This document shows, piece after piece, positions 19,010 through 28,731 of a stretch of 64,000 nucleotides of DNA; positions within the stretch are counted from its first letter, which is position 1; each line of letters begins with the position of its first letter. A model generated the notes under the pieces. That model ran no database searches. It was not told where the DNA came from and worked only from the letters and a program-made list of their open reading frames with translations. The stretch comes from DALYLB01 sp033763135 (GTDB lineage Bacteria > Acidobacteriota > Blastocatellia > RBC074). The position numbers and the translations under genes were made by a program. The stretch spans positions 1 to 64,000 of the forward strand of contig JANRKY010000204.1 in the NCBI GenBank assembly GCA_033763135.1, in the 5' to 3' direction.

Positions 19010-22000
19010 TCAGAACTCGATCCGCAGGGCGAACTGCATCACGCGCGGGGTTCCGAGGACGCGCGTGAACTTGCCGAAGTCTGCGGAGGGGTCGCCTCCG
19101 GCATAGGGATCGCGTCCGAGGACGCGATTTGCGCCGATGAGGCCGCTGAACTGCTGGGTATTGGTCAGGTTGAAGGTGTCCCAGCGGAAGACGACGCGCG
19201 TGTTCTCCCACGGCAGATCGATGTTCTTGATCACGCCGGTGTCGATCTGCACGAAGCTCATGCCCCGCAGCAGATTGCGGTCGCCGATCTCGCCGGGATA
19301 GGCATTGCGATAGCTGCGATAGGCCGCGACCGGATCGCTGAACGCATTGGGGTCTCCCGTGCGGGTCGGCGACGTCTGCAGCGGTCGGATCGCCACGCCG
19401 TTCGACTGAACGTTCCAGTTCGTCGCCCAACGGCCGTCGTCATAGGGCTGCGACAAGGGGAAGCCCGAATTCCAACGATAGATGCCCGTCAGTTTCCAGC
19501 CGCCAAAGATCGCGTCGACCGCCTTGGACATTCCGCCGAAAAATCGCCGGCCCCGCCCGATGGGCAGATCGTAGCCGAAGTTCGCGTTGACCAGATGGCG
19601 CACATCGAAATCGGACTGCGCGCGATTGGCCTTGAGATCGAGCGGTTGCAGGATCACCGCGTTTCCGCCGGCGATATAGCCATTGAAATTGCCCGTCTCC
19701 GACGAGGAGCTGATGTCGAACGAATGGCTCATCGTGTAATTGAAATCGAAATACGAGCCGCGACTGAAGCGCTTGCGGAATGAGAACTGCGCCCCGTGAT
19801 AGTCCGACGTGCCGATCGTCGAATAGGCATAGAACGTCGCATATTGCGGATGGATGAAGAGGTTGTCGCCATAGCCGAGCCCGTCATCCCAGATCGCCTG
19901 GACCGTGGTGTAGTCGGTGGTGTTGGCGCCGCCGATCGCTCCCTGCGCGCAGGCGCCGCTGGCGTCGCGAACATTGTTCACACAGGCGCGCGCGATGCGC
20001 CGATAAGCGGCCTGCGTGGCCGTCAACGGCGTCGAGACGCCCAGGATGTTGTAATTTCCCGCCAGACCCGGAAACAGATTCTCGAAATACGGAATCTTCT
20101 GCACGGCCGAGATCTGCGCATTCTGTTCGCGCAGCCCGATCAATCCGCGCATCGCCGTGTACCAGTCGACGCCCGATTTCGGATCGCGCAGATTGTTGAA
20201 ATGGGCCGTGTCGCGCGACGCCAGCAGGTTGCGCCCGATGCGTCCGACATAGCTCGCTTCGAGCGTGAAGCCGTGCCCGAAGTCGCGCCCGAGCGAGGCG
20301 TTGAAGGTATAGCTGTATGGCGTGGTCAGCCGGTCGTCGAGCGACTGTTCGATCCGCTGCGATTCGTCGGCGTCGGCCTGCAGCGGAAAGGTCTGTTTCC
20401 GCAACAGGGGAATCCCCGAGAAGGAGCGATACTCCTGCAGCAGGCCGGTCAACGCGGGCGCCAGCCGCGATCCTACGTTGTACAGATTCGGGCCGCTGCT
20501 CGGGCCGGCCGTGAAGCCGAGCGCCGTGTTGTTGTCGAAGCCGACCGCGAGCGCGCTGCCGATGCGGTCATAGACCATTCGGAAACCGCCGCGCAGCGTC
20601 GTCCTGTTCTCGCCGAAGATCCGTTTCAACCAGGCGTTGTCGAAATTGGGCGACCAGGCCGCCGAGACCGACGGCGCGAAGTTGTTCCAATCCTGCGAAT
20701 AGTATCCGCTTCTGCCGTTGGCCTTGCCGGCCAGATCGATCTGCAGAAGTTCGTTGTTCGGCCGGCCCGCCTCGGCCCCCTGCACGCGCCGCTGGAAGAA
20801 ATCGGCCAGACTCTGCGTCGGCTTGACCTGCAACCCGTTCGTCTCATAGACCGGCGTCGAGGTCGTCCAGCGCACGCCGTAGGTCAGCGTCAGGTTCGGA
20901 CGAATGCGCCAGCTGTCCTGCCCATAAAGCTCGTACTCCTCGGTGGCGAACCGGCGCTGCGCGCCCGTGCCCGCGGGCAGCAGGTTTCCGTCGCGATCAT
21001 AGTTGAGGCCGAAGCCGTATTGCGCAAAGCGGCCGATGACCGCCGCCAGCGAATCGCGAAGGCTCGTATTGGACGCCGACGAAACGTTGCGGAAAATCGG
21101 ATTGTTGTCGGTCTCGTCCACCAGCAGAACATCGCCGGACAGATCGTAATAGGTTGGATTGGTCGTGGCGAAATCATAGCTGTTGTCGAAGGAGGTCCGG
21201 CTGTTTCGCACCAGCCGGATGTTGGCTCCGAACTGCGTCGAGTGATTGCCCCGCGTCCACGAGAGATCGTCCGTGAAGTTGTGCACCGGCGTCACCCGGC
21301 TGGTGCTGTATGTGAAATCGCGCGGCTCATAGATGAAGCGGAAGAGGACGGCGTTCGTGTTCGCGTCGCCGCCCAGCGTGAAGGAATCGCGCGTCAACCC
21401 ATAGCGGAAGATGTTGACCAGCGAGTTCGAGACCGTCCAGCTGTGGCCGGCGGCGATGCCCTGCGGATGCACCCAGTCGGTCGGCGAGGGCGTGTCCGGA
21501 AAGAACCGGACCTGCGTCACCGTGTCATTCTGGTGATGCAACCGGGTATAGAACGTATGTCGCGCGTTGAGATTGAGATCGAAGCGCGCGATGTAGGTGT
21601 CCTGGCGAACGGGCGTGGAGGCGTTGAAGCGAAACCCGCCCGTATTCAGGCCGTCTCCGCGCGAAGTGCTGTTGGCCGGATAGCGGCGCGCCGCATCGGC
21701 CAGCAACTGGAGCGCCGCCGGATTGATGCCGGGATCGACGCCGTTCGCGGCCTTGTACGCATCGCCGATCTGCCGGGGCGTCAGACAGGCGACGCCCGCG
21801 GGCGTGCCGGCCGGGCAGGTCGGATCGCTCGATCCATCGGCGGTGCGATGACGAACGATTCCCTGCCCGAGCGTGGCGAGCGGAACGACCTGAATCACGG
21901 ATTCGCCCTTCGACTCGCGAAATCCCTCATACGTGAAAAAGAAGAACGCCTTGTCTTTTTTGATCGGCCCGCCGATCGATCCGCCGAAATTGTTGCGCAG

Positions 22001-22867
22001 CAGCGCGGGCCGCGCCACGCCGTCCTTGTTGTTGAACCAGTCGTTGGCGGACGTGACCGTGTTGCGATGGTATTCGTACAGCGAACCATGAAACTGATTC
22101 GTTCCCGACTTCGTGACGAGCGTGATCTGCGCGCCCGACGAACGCCCCTGATCCGCATTGGCATTGGTCGTCGTGACCCGGAACTCCTGAATCGAATCGG
22201 GCGTCACGCGCAGCACGCTGAAGAACGGCTTTCCGCCCTGCTGTTCGTTGACGTCCACCCCGTCGAGCGTGACGTTCGATTGATCGTTTCTCGCGCCGTT
22301 GACGTTGCCCCCGCGCTCGGCATCGTTCACATTGCTTCGTTCCGGCGTGACGCCCGCCTGCAGCGAGAGCAGGTTGGGGACGTTTCGCGCATTGAGCGGC
22401 AGCTCGACGATCTTCGTGTTGTTGAAACTGTTGCCGAGCGTCGCGTCCGTCGTATTGAGCGTCGCCTCCCCGCCGGTCACCGTCACGGTGTCGGTCACGG
22501 CGCCGACCTGTTGAAACGCCAGATTGAGCGTCAGCGGCGTGCTGATCTGCACCTTCACGTCGTCGTTGACGACCGAAGCGAATCCCTGCGCCTCGACGCG
22601 CACGCGATAGGCGCCCGGCGCGATCTGCGGCGCCTGATAGGTCCCGTCGCTCGCCGTCGTAACGGTGCGGCTGACGCCCGTGATCCTGCTGCTGATGGTA
22701 ATGGTCGCCCCTGCGACCGCATTCCCCTGCGGATCGGTGATCGTGCCGGAAATGCTCGTATTCTGCGCCAGCACGGGATACGCGCTGCCCAGTACGACCA
22801 TCAGCGCCAGGATGCATTTTCCAAGAATTTGGGGACGGTAGCGATTTTTGCCAAGGTGATCGCGCAT
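19010..22867 (-). CDS. TonB-dependent receptor, Oar-like, with carboxypeptidase regulatory domain
   Basis: 1285 aa, ATG with AGGAGG four bases upstream. Signal peptide to about residue 35 (LMVVLGSAYPVLAQ). Residues ~36-125 form a CarboxypepD_reg domain (ISGTITDPQGNAVAGATITI .. YRVRVEAQGF). A plug-like region follows (IVELPLNARNVPNLLSLQAG, SNVTLDGVDVNEQ, GSLYEYHRNTVTSANDWFNN). The remaining ~950 residues are an outer-membrane beta-barrel ending in FALRIEF with a terminal Phe. Such proteins import large substrates or export material; the ligand is unknown. It is divergent from another barrel protein, 431 bp apart. Confidence 0.92.
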   Translation of the reverse strand: MRDHLGKNRYRPQILGKCILALMVVLGSAYPVLAQNTSISGTITDPQGNAVAGATITISSRITGVSRTVTTASDGTYQAPQIAPGAYRVRVEAQGFASVVNDDVKVQISTPLTLNLAFQQVGAVTDTVTVTGGEATLNTTDATLGNSFNNTKIVELPLNARNVPNLLSLQAGVTPERSNVNDAERGGNVNGARNDQSNVTLDGVDVNEQQGGKPFFSVLRVTPDSIQEFRVTTTNANADQGRSSGAQITLVTKSGTNQFHGSLYEYHRNTVTSANDWFNNKDGVARPALLRNNFGGSIGGPIKKDKAFFFFTYEGFRESKGESVIQVVPLATLGQGIVRHRTADGSSDPTCPAGTPAGVACLTPRQIGDAYKAANGVDPGINPAALQLLADAARRYPANSTSRGDGLNTGGFRFNASTPVRQDTYIARFDLNLNARHTFYTRLHHQNDTVTQVRFFPDTPSPTDWVHPQGIAAGHSWTVSNSLVNIFRYGLTRDSFTLGGDANTNAVLFRFIYEPRDFTYSTSRVTPVHNFTDDLSWTRGNHSTQFGANIRLVRNSRTSFDNSYDFATTNPTYYDLSGDVLLVDETDNNPIFRNVSSASNTSLRDSLAAVIGRFAQYGFGLNYDRDGNLLPAGTGAQRRFATEEYELYGQDSWRIRPNLTLTYGVRWTTSTPVYETNGLQVKPTQSLADFFQRRVQGAEAGRPNNELLQIDLAGKANGRSGYYSQDWNNFAPSVSAAWSPNFDNAWLKRIFGENRTTLRGGFRMVYDRIGSALAVGFDNNTALGFTAGPSSGPNLYNVGSRLAPALTGLLQEYRSFSGIPLLRKQTFPLQADADESQRIEQSLDDRLTTPYSYTFNASLGRDFGHGFTLEASYVGRIGRNLLASRDTAHFNNLRDPKSGVDWYTAMRGLIGLREQNAQISAVQKIPYFENLFPGLAGNYNILGVSTPLTATQAAYRRIARACVNNVRDASGACAQGAIGGANTTDYTTVQAIWDDGLGYGDNLFIHPQYATFYAYSTIGTSDYHGAQFSFRKRFSRGSYFDFNYTMSHSFDISSSSETGNFNGYIAGGNAVILQPLDLKANRAQSDFDVRHLVNANFGYDLPIGRGRRFFGGMSKAVDAIFGGWKLTGIYRWNSGFPLSQPYDDGRWATNWNVQSNGVAIRPLQTSPTRTGDPNAFSDPVAAYRSYRNAYPGEIGDRNLLRGMSFVQIDTGVIKNIDLPWENTRVVFRWDTFNLTNTQQFSGLIGANRVLGRDPYAGGDPSADFGKFTRVLGTPRVMQFALRIEF

Positions 22868-23298
22868 GGTTCCTCCTGCATTGGTTGAGTTTTAAGCGCC
22901 GTGAAACAGCAGCGCACGCTTCTGCAACGCAATCGCAGTGCCTGTCGTCATGCTCCGTCATCGATCCGCGGAATCCCTCAATTTATGTCGCCGGAATGGT
23001 TCGCCTGAAATCGAGAGGCCCGCGTGCCGGCCGAAAAACCGGACCCATGCGCATTTTTTTGAATCTCCGCCGGATTCGCGTCGATTCGCGCCCCGCCCAC
23101 GGAGTCGCCGGGCGCTCCGCGGGGATCGCAATCCTGGATGAACGACAAAAAATCCGTCGAGATCCTCCGGTCGATTCCAACCTTCTGGCTCCCGCCCAAC
23201 AACAACGGAGTTCTCCTGGAAAACATTTGAGTCCGCCGCGAACTGTGGCAAACTCAACCGGTATTTCCCACACCCTGATAAAGGAAACCATCGCAATC
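22868..23298. other. Divergent intergenic region between two barrel proteins
   Basis: 431 bp separate the two start codons. The frame of the plus-strand gene is open across most of it, but the encoded residues are not protein-like and a signal peptide begins only after 23299, so I treat it as non-coding. It must hold both promoters. I see no clear -35/-10 pair or strong palindrome. Confidence 0.5.
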
Positions 23299-25983
23299 GT
23301 GTATCTGAGTCAGCGACAGAGCGCCGATTGGCGCGCCGTTCTCATCGTATGGGCGTTGCTCATACTGTCGGCGCATGCGCAGTCCACGCCGCAGAAGCAA
23401 TCGGCGCCCGCGTCGCAGGAGAAGGCGAAATCGGACGCCGCCGCCCCGCCTGCAGCCCCGCCCGCGGAAGGAGCGCAGACGCAGCGGACGCAGTTGAATC
23501 TGCTCGGGCAGACCGATGCCGCCTCGGGCGAAAGCCGCCGCAACGAGAATGTGCAGTTCAATCTGATCGACAACAATTCGCTGCGGGAACTCAATCTTCG
23601 GGTGGGGACGACCGCGACGCTGACGCCGGAATTCGGCGCGGCGCGGAACTATTTCGGCGCGGAGTACGGGAACCCGCCGTCTCCTTCGGTGCATCTGCCG
23701 GGCGTGAAGACAGGCGGCATTCACGGCAGCGTATTCGAGACGCACAACAACAGCGTCTTCAGCGCGCGCGCATTTTTTCAGGTGGGCGGGGTCAAGCCGG
23801 CGCGGGAAAACAATTACGGATTCAATCTGGGCGCGCCGTTGTCGGACCGGACCTGGCTGCTGCTGGATGCCTCGCAGCAGAAAGTGCGCGGCGTCGTCAA
23901 CGGCAACGTGCTGGTGCCCAGAGCCGATGAGCGCACGCCGCTGGCCGCGGATCCGGCGCTGCGGCGCATCGTCGAGCGATTTCTGGCGGCCTATCCGAAC
24001 GAGCTCCCCAACCGCACGGACATCGATCCGCGCGCGCTCAACACCAACGCGCCGCAGCGCATCGACACGGACAATGTCAGCGCGCGCCTGGATCACACGC
24101 TCAACAGCCGCGATCGCCTGGCGCTGCGATATGCGTTTACCGGCCAGGTCGTCAATCCGTTCCAGTTCATTGCGGGGCAGAATCCCGACACGTTCATCAA
24201 ATCGCACAATGCCCGCATCACCTGGCATCGCGCCTGGTCGGCGAACCTGGTCGGCGATTTCACGCTGGGCTTCGATCGCACGACGTCCCTGCTGCGGCCG
24301 GAAAAGAATGCGGTGGGTCCTTCGGTGCAGATCGGCGGCGCCATAACGGGGCTCGGCCCGCCGCCGCCCATTCCGATCGATCGCGCGCTGAATACGTTTC
24401 GCCATGCCGCCGCCCTGCAGAATACCCGCGGCAATCATCGGCTGAGTTTCGGCGCGGAGCTGTTTCGCACACAGATCAACGGCAGCGAGCCGGACGGCGA
24501 TCGCGGCATCCTGGCTTTCGCCAACGACGGCGGGCGCGACGCGCTCACCAATTTCCGCCTGGGATTGCCGATCCAGTACACGCTGGCGGTCGGCAATACG
24601 CATCGCGGTTTTCGCAACTGGGTGGCGAACGGCTATGTCGGCGACAACTGGCGCGCGAGCAACCGGCTGCAATTCAGCCTCGGCCTGCGTTATCAGATCG
24701 TCACCCGCCCGACGGAGGTCAACGGGCTGAACGCGTTTCCGTTCGATTGCGATTGCAACAACGCCGCGCCCTATTTCGGTTTTGCGTATCGCCTGTCGGA
24801 AAAGCTGGGAATCGTGCGCGCGAATTACGGATTGCATTACGGACAGATCTTTCCCGTGACGTACGGGCAGATTCGACTGAACCCGCCGGGCAGCTTTCGC
24901 ATCTTTGTCGGACAGCCGAACCTGCTCAATCCGCTCGGCAACCTCGACATTCGCAACATCCCGGCGAACACGCGCAGCAGCACGTTCGCCTTCTCTCCGG
25001 ATTTCGTGACGCCGTACGCGCATCAATACAATTTCAGATGGGAGCCCGTCGTGGCGAAGCATGTCAGGCTGCAGCTCGGATATGTCGGCAGCCGCGCGCA
25101 CAAGCTCTTTCAGATGTGGTTCGGCAATCGCGCGCAGATCGTTCCGGGGATTGCGCAAACGACCGCCACCGTCAATCAACGCCGTCCCGATCCGAACGTG
25201 CTGGAAGGGTTCAGTTTTCTGAATGCATCGCGCGGCTGGTATGACGCGGCGCGCGTCTCGGTCGTGCTGACGGAGTGGGCAGGCCTTTCGCTCGACGCGT
25301 CATACTGGTTCAGCAAATCGCTCGATCTGGGGCACGATTATACGAACACGCTGTCCGGGCCGGATGGACGCGTCTCGCGCAGCCAGACGGAATTCGACGT
25401 GCAGCGCGACCTGAAAGGCCGCAGCGGCTTCGATCAGCCGCACGCGCTGTTGACGCGCGCGTCGTGGCGGACGCCGGGACTTCAGGGCGCGCCGGTTTTT
25501 CTGCGGGGCGCGTTCCGCGACTGGAATTTTTCGGCGGTGACGCTGCTGAAGAACGGGACGCCGTTTAGCGTCGAATCCGGGTCGGATGCGCCTGGCTTCG
25601 GCAACGTCGACGGCAGCAGCGGCGACCGCCCCAACCTCCTGGATGTCTCGTTGCTGGGACGAACCATCGGCAATCCCGACACGTCCACGCAATTGCTGCC
25701 GCGCGCCGCGTTTCAGTTCATTCAACCGACGGCGGGCGCGGGCACGCTCGGACGCAATGTGTTTCGACGGGGCAAGATCGCCAACGTCAATGCCTCGCTG
25801 ACGCGCACCTGGACCGTGCGCGCGCCCGCGACCCTGACGTTTCGCGCCGAGTCGATCAACCTTTTCAACACGCCGCAATTCGCCGAACCGACGCGGGAGC
25901 TGACTTCGCCGAGCTTTGGGCGAATCACCAACACCTTGAACGATGGGCGCACCTTTCGCTTCACGCTGCGCCTGAATTTTTAG
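23299..25983 (+). CDS. TonB-dependent receptor-like outer-membrane barrel without regulatory domain
   Basis: 894 aa from a GTG at 23299, chosen because it directly begins a signal peptide (WRAVLIVWALLILSAHAQ). An Ala/Pro-rich linker follows, then a plug-like stretch (NSLRELNLRVGTTATLTPEFG, GGIHGSVFETHNNSVFSARAFF) similar to Oar proteins but lacking the CarboxypepD_reg module. A long barrel ends in FRFTLRLNF. The weak ribosome site leaves the start uncertain. Ligand unknown. The cytochrome gene follows after 131 bp and may be in the same transcript. Confidence 0.85.
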   Translation: MYLSQRQSADWRAVLIVWALLILSAHAQSTPQKQSAPASQEKAKSDAAAPPAAPPAEGAQTQRTQLNLLGQTDAASGESRRNENVQFNLIDNNSLRELNLRVGTTATLTPEFGAARNYFGAEYGNPPSPSVHLPGVKTGGIHGSVFETHNNSVFSARAFFQVGGVKPARENNYGFNLGAPLSDRTWLLLDASQQKVRGVVNGNVLVPRADERTPLAADPALRRIVERFLAAYPNELPNRTDIDPRALNTNAPQRIDTDNVSARLDHTLNSRDRLALRYAFTGQVVNPFQFIAGQNPDTFIKSHNARITWHRAWSANLVGDFTLGFDRTTSLLRPEKNAVGPSVQIGGAITGLGPPPPIPIDRALNTFRHAAALQNTRGNHRLSFGAELFRTQINGSEPDGDRGILAFANDGGRDALTNFRLGLPIQYTLAVGNTHRGFRNWVANGYVGDNWRASNRLQFSLGLRYQIVTRPTEVNGLNAFPFDCDCNNAAPYFGFAYRLSEKLGIVRANYGLHYGQIFPVTYGQIRLNPPGSFRIFVGQPNLLNPLGNLDIRNIPANTRSSTFAFSPDFVTPYAHQYNFRWEPVVAKHVRLQLGYVGSRAHKLFQMWFGNRAQIVPGIAQTTATVNQRRPDPNVLEGFSFLNASRGWYDAARVSVVLTEWAGLSLDASYWFSKSLDLGHDYTNTLSGPDGRVSRSQTEFDVQRDLKGRSGFDQPHALLTRASWRTPGLQGAPVFLRGAFRDWNFSAVTLLKNGTPFSVESGSDAPGFGNVDGSSGDRPNLLDVSLLGRTIGNPDTSTQLLPRAAFQFIQPTAGAGTLGRNVFRRGKIANVNASLTRTWTVRAPATLTFRAESINLFNTPQFAEPTRELTSPSFGRITNTLNDGRTFRFTLRLNF

Positions 25984-26114
25984 CCTTCCGGTCTCATTCG
26001 CGTCGGCGGCGCCGATCCGGACTCTCCGGACCGTCGCGGCCGACATGCCCCGGGCCTCTCAAGAAGAGCGGCCTCAACGTCACAAGCAGTCACTCAACCT
26101 CGGAGGAAGATAGA

Positions 26115-26531
26115 ATGAAGAGTCCGATCTGGAAATTATCGACGGTGGTCATGGTCATCGCCCTGGCGATTACGCTTTACGGTCAGCAGGGGCCGCCCCC
26201 GGCCAAAAACCTGAAGGTGCTGCCCAAGGAGATGCCGCGGCAGCAGCTGATGGGCATCATGAATGGCTGGACGCGCTCGTTGGGCGTCAAATGCGACCAT
26301 TGCCACGTGGACGATAAGGCGAGCGATGAGAAGCCCGTGAAGGACGTCGCCCGCGCAATGGTCAAGATGATGATGAATCTGCGGCAGAACGCCAACGAGT
26401 TCCTGCCCGACAATCGCGTTCAGAAGGTCAGTTGCTGGACCTGTCACCGCGGCAGCGCCAAGATCGAAGTGCCCGCGCCGCCGACCCCGCCGCAGGGACA
26501 GCCCGCGCCGCCCAAGCCGCCGCAGCAGTAG
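26115..26531 (+). CDS. Small c-type cytochrome with two CxxCH motifs (reaction-centre cytochrome-like)
   Basis: 138 aa, ATG with GGAGGA upstream. A signal peptide or anchor (VVMVIALAITLYGQ) is followed by LMGIMNGWTRSLGVKCDHCHVDD and later VQKVSCWTCHRGSAK, each with a heme-attachment site. The spacing and MGIMNGWTRSLGV resemble the photosynthetic reaction-centre cytochrome c subunit family (PF02276), which in Acidobacteria occurs as short non-photosynthetic proteins. The tail is Pro-rich. It likely transfers electrons in the periplasm; the partner is unknown. Confidence 0.9.
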   Translation: MKSPIWKLSTVVMVIALAITLYGQQGPPPAKNLKVLPKEMPRQQLMGIMNGWTRSLGVKCDHCHVDDKASDEKPVKDVARAMVKMMMNLRQNANEFLPDNRVQKVSCWTCHRGSAKIEVPAPPTPPQGQPAPPKPPQQ

Positions 26532-26650
26532 GCCGCGTCCATCGGGATGGCGTCTGAAAATCTCGGACGCCATCGGACCGCCTTCTCCCGTCCCGGTCTC
26601 CCGCCAGAGATCAGCAACATTCAGATCTCATCAATTGCCTCGCCGGAGGC

Positions 26651-26716
26651 CGATTCCCGAACGCCGTATGGCATTCCGCATGAAGGCGGAATTTCATACG
26701 GCGTTCGCCGATTCGA
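26651..26716. repeat. Palindrome between convergent genes
   Basis: The arms contain GAACGCCGTATG and CATACGGCGTTC, extended by CGATT/AATCG on the outside and an inner ATTCCGC/GCGGAAT pair. It lies in the 186-bp gap between the cytochrome (plus) and methyltransferase (minus) 3' ends. No T-run follows, so a role as terminator is only possible. Confidence 0.65.
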
Positions 26717-26717
26717 A

Positions 26718-27740
26718 CTATTTGTATGCAATGCCCGCGCTGGCGGGACCGCCGAGCGGAATGACGTCGGTTCTGGTGAAGCCGACTTCGCGGCACCAGC
26801 CGAAGAAATCGGCGACCGTGAAATCGAAGGCATCGCCGAATTCGATCAGCATATTGAGCGACATCATCAGGCCGAAGGCGTTTTCGCGCCGCGCATCGTC
26901 GATCAGATTTTCGATCACGACGAAGGCGCCGCCCGGAGGCAGCGCGTCATAGGCGGCGCGAATGAGCCCCATCTTCTTCTCCAGATTCCAGTCGTGGAGG
27001 ATCATTCCCATCGTGATGACATCGGCTTTCGGCAGCGGGTCCGAAAAGAAATCGATGGACTGCGCCGTGACGCGGTCCGCGAGCCCGGCTTCCGTGATCT
27101 TTCGCTCTGCGATTTTGGTGGCGGCCGGAAGATCCCCCGAGATGCATCGAAGGTGCGGGTGGCGCGCCGCCACGATCATCGAGAGCTGCCCGGCCGCGCC
27201 CCCCACGTCGCAGAGGGTTTGGTAACCGGAGAAATCGAACTTCTCCGCAAAGGCCTGAAAGTTGCCGGCCGAGATTCCGCTCATCGCCGCCATGAACTGT
27301 TCGAGCCGTTCCGGCTTGCTGTACAACTCCGCAAAGACCGACGTCCCCGCATGCTTGATCTCGTTTTGCGGCCGGCCCGTCTGCAGCGCTTCGGTGAGGC
27401 TGCCCCAGAACGGATACAGGCGGGCATTGGCCATCTCCAGAAACCCGCCGATGAATCGCGGGCTGGTCCGGTCGAGAAACATCGCGGTCTCCGCCGTGTT
27501 GCGATATCGCGCCTCGCTGCCGTCGCCGTCACGCTCCAGAAAACGAAGCGCAACCAGGGTATCGAAAAAATCGGGATGGGCTCTCGGATGCAGTTTCAGG
27601 GCCGCGACCAGTTCGTCGCCCGTCATCGCCCGGGCGCCGAGTTCCGTGAACAGGCCGAGTTCTACAGCAGAGAGCAGGACTTTTGCGGGCCAGAAGCCCA
27701 GGCTCACTTCCATGATTCGTGCAGGGGAGAGCATGTTCAT
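26718..27740 (-). CDS. SAM-dependent methyltransferase, O-methyltransferase family 2 type
   Basis: 340 aa. The N-terminal winged-helix dimerisation region (VLLSAVELGLFTELGARAMTGDEL) is followed by the SAM-binding Rossmann motif LCDVGGAAGQLSMIVAARHP near residues 185-205. LPKADVITMGMILHDWNLEKK matches the catalytic HDW region of plant/bacterial O-methyltransferases (PF00891). The His is in place for base catalysis. Probably methylates a hydroxyl on a small aromatic or quinone-like substrate, which is unknown. An AGGAAG site supports the start at 27740; an ATG six bases on is an alternative. Confidence 0.92.
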   Translation of the reverse strand: MNMLSPARIMEVSLGFWPAKVLLSAVELGLFTELGARAMTGDELVAALKLHPRAHPDFFDTLVALRFLERDGDGSEARYRNTAETAMFLDRTSPRFIGGFLEMANARLYPFWGSLTEALQTGRPQNEIKHAGTSVFAELYSKPERLEQFMAAMSGISAGNFQAFAEKFDFSGYQTLCDVGGAAGQLSMIVAARHPHLRCISGDLPAATKIAERKITEAGLADRVTAQSIDFFSDPLPKADVITMGMILHDWNLEKKMGLIRAAYDALPPGGAFVVIENLIDDARRENAFGLMMSLNMLIEFGDAFDFTVADFFGWCREVGFTRTDVIPLGGPASAGIAYK

Positions 27741-27834
27741 CGATGATCTTCCTTTCGCGTCTGTGGTGATTCGTGGAGGGTCCGGTGGTTCTCCGAAAAG
27801 ACTTCGGCCAATGCTATCACCAGCAACGACAAAA

Positions 27835-28143
27835 AAAGAACCGGAGAGGCCGCGAAGAGGCGAAAAACACGAAGAAAAGAGGGTCGTGGCGGAGAAGCCC
27901 CATCCTCTTCCTCCTCTCCTTCGTGAAACAGGATCGTAATCTCCTGCTTTGTTGACAAGCAGTTTCGGCCTGGAAGAAGCGGAAAAACCGCGAAGAGACG
28001 AGGCGCGCGAAGAGGATGGCCCGCTCCTTCCTTCCGGATTTCTTCGTGCGCTTCGCGCATTCGCGGCATCTCCTCTTCTCCGTTGATTGCTTCTCCTGAG
28101 GCCATATCCTGCTCGCCGCCTCTTCGCGGTCTCCCGTTCTTTT
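27835..28143. repeat. Mosaic palindrome with CGCGAAGAGGCG arms
   Basis: The outer arms GGCCGCGAAGAGGCG (left) and CGCCTCTTCGCGGT (right) pair across about 250 bp. Inside are further inverted pieces around CGCGAAGAGACGAGGCGC and CTTCGTGCGCTTCGCGCATT. It fills most of the 415-bp gap 27741-28155 and resembles family B in composition but not in exact sequence. No gene is supported. Confidence 0.55.
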
Positions 28144-28155
28144 CGGGCGGCAGGC

Positions 28156-28599
28156 TCAGTTATTCTTCTGGCCGGCGTCGGGAATCGTTCGAGACTTTGC
28201 GGCCTTCACGGCCTGCGCGAGCCTGCGTTCAGCCTTGCCCTTGGTCAGCGCATATCCGTAGCCATATTTGGCGACCCGCACCTCGGTGAGAAAGCGTTTG
28301 TCGCCGTACTCCTTGAAGGTCAGGCTGGGCCGGGTCAGCGGCTTTGCCAGCGTGAGCGGGAAGGTGAAGACGATCACCGACAGATTTCGCCGCGGGCACT
28401 GGATCTGCAGATGCTGCGGCATCTGCGGGTCGCGTTGGACGACGTATTCCCCCGCCGGAAGGGCCTTGTCGCCGATCTGAAAATCGAACGGAACCTGAAT
28501 GGTCAACAATTTTTCCAGGGACTGCGCGGGAGTCGATGCCGCCCCGAGAAAGAGAAAGAGAGCGGTCAATGCAAAGCGGCAAAGCGGAAGTTTCTTCAT
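28156..28599 (-). CDS. Small secreted protein of unknown function
   Basis: 147 aa from the ATG at 28599, where a signal peptide starts (LCRFALTALFLFLGAASTPAQ). The mature part begins LLTIQVPFDFQIGDKALPAGEYVV, a pattern I associate with small exported acidobacterial proteins of no known role. Strands continue to TFKEYGDKRFLTEVRVAKYGYGYAL, with a basic, helical tail. It lies 132 bp downstream of the kinase gene on the same strand, so it may share that transcript or have its own promoter. Confidence 0.8.
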   Translation of the reverse strand: MKKLPLCRFALTALFLFLGAASTPAQSLEKLLTIQVPFDFQIGDKALPAGEYVVQRDPQMPQHLQIQCPRRNLSVIVFTFPLTLAKPLTRPSLTFKEYGDKRFLTEVRVAKYGYGYALTKGKAERRLAQAVKAAKSRTIPDAGQKNN

Positions 28600-28731
28600 A
28601 CCTGGCATTTCCTTTCGCGAAGGAGCGATTCCGGGTGGCCGGACGCGCGCCCATTCGGGGTTAAAAGCGGCGGACATCGCCGCTCACCCAGACAGGCGAA
28701 AAAGGAGGTGGAAACTGCTGATGGCGGGAAA

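Noticed and set aside
19796..22888. Long open frame (1030 aa) opposite the TonB receptor gene
   Set aside because: It mirrors the real gene in a GC-rich genome, is Arg-rich with no signal peptide or motif, and the minus-strand frame has clear receptor domains and a ribosome site.
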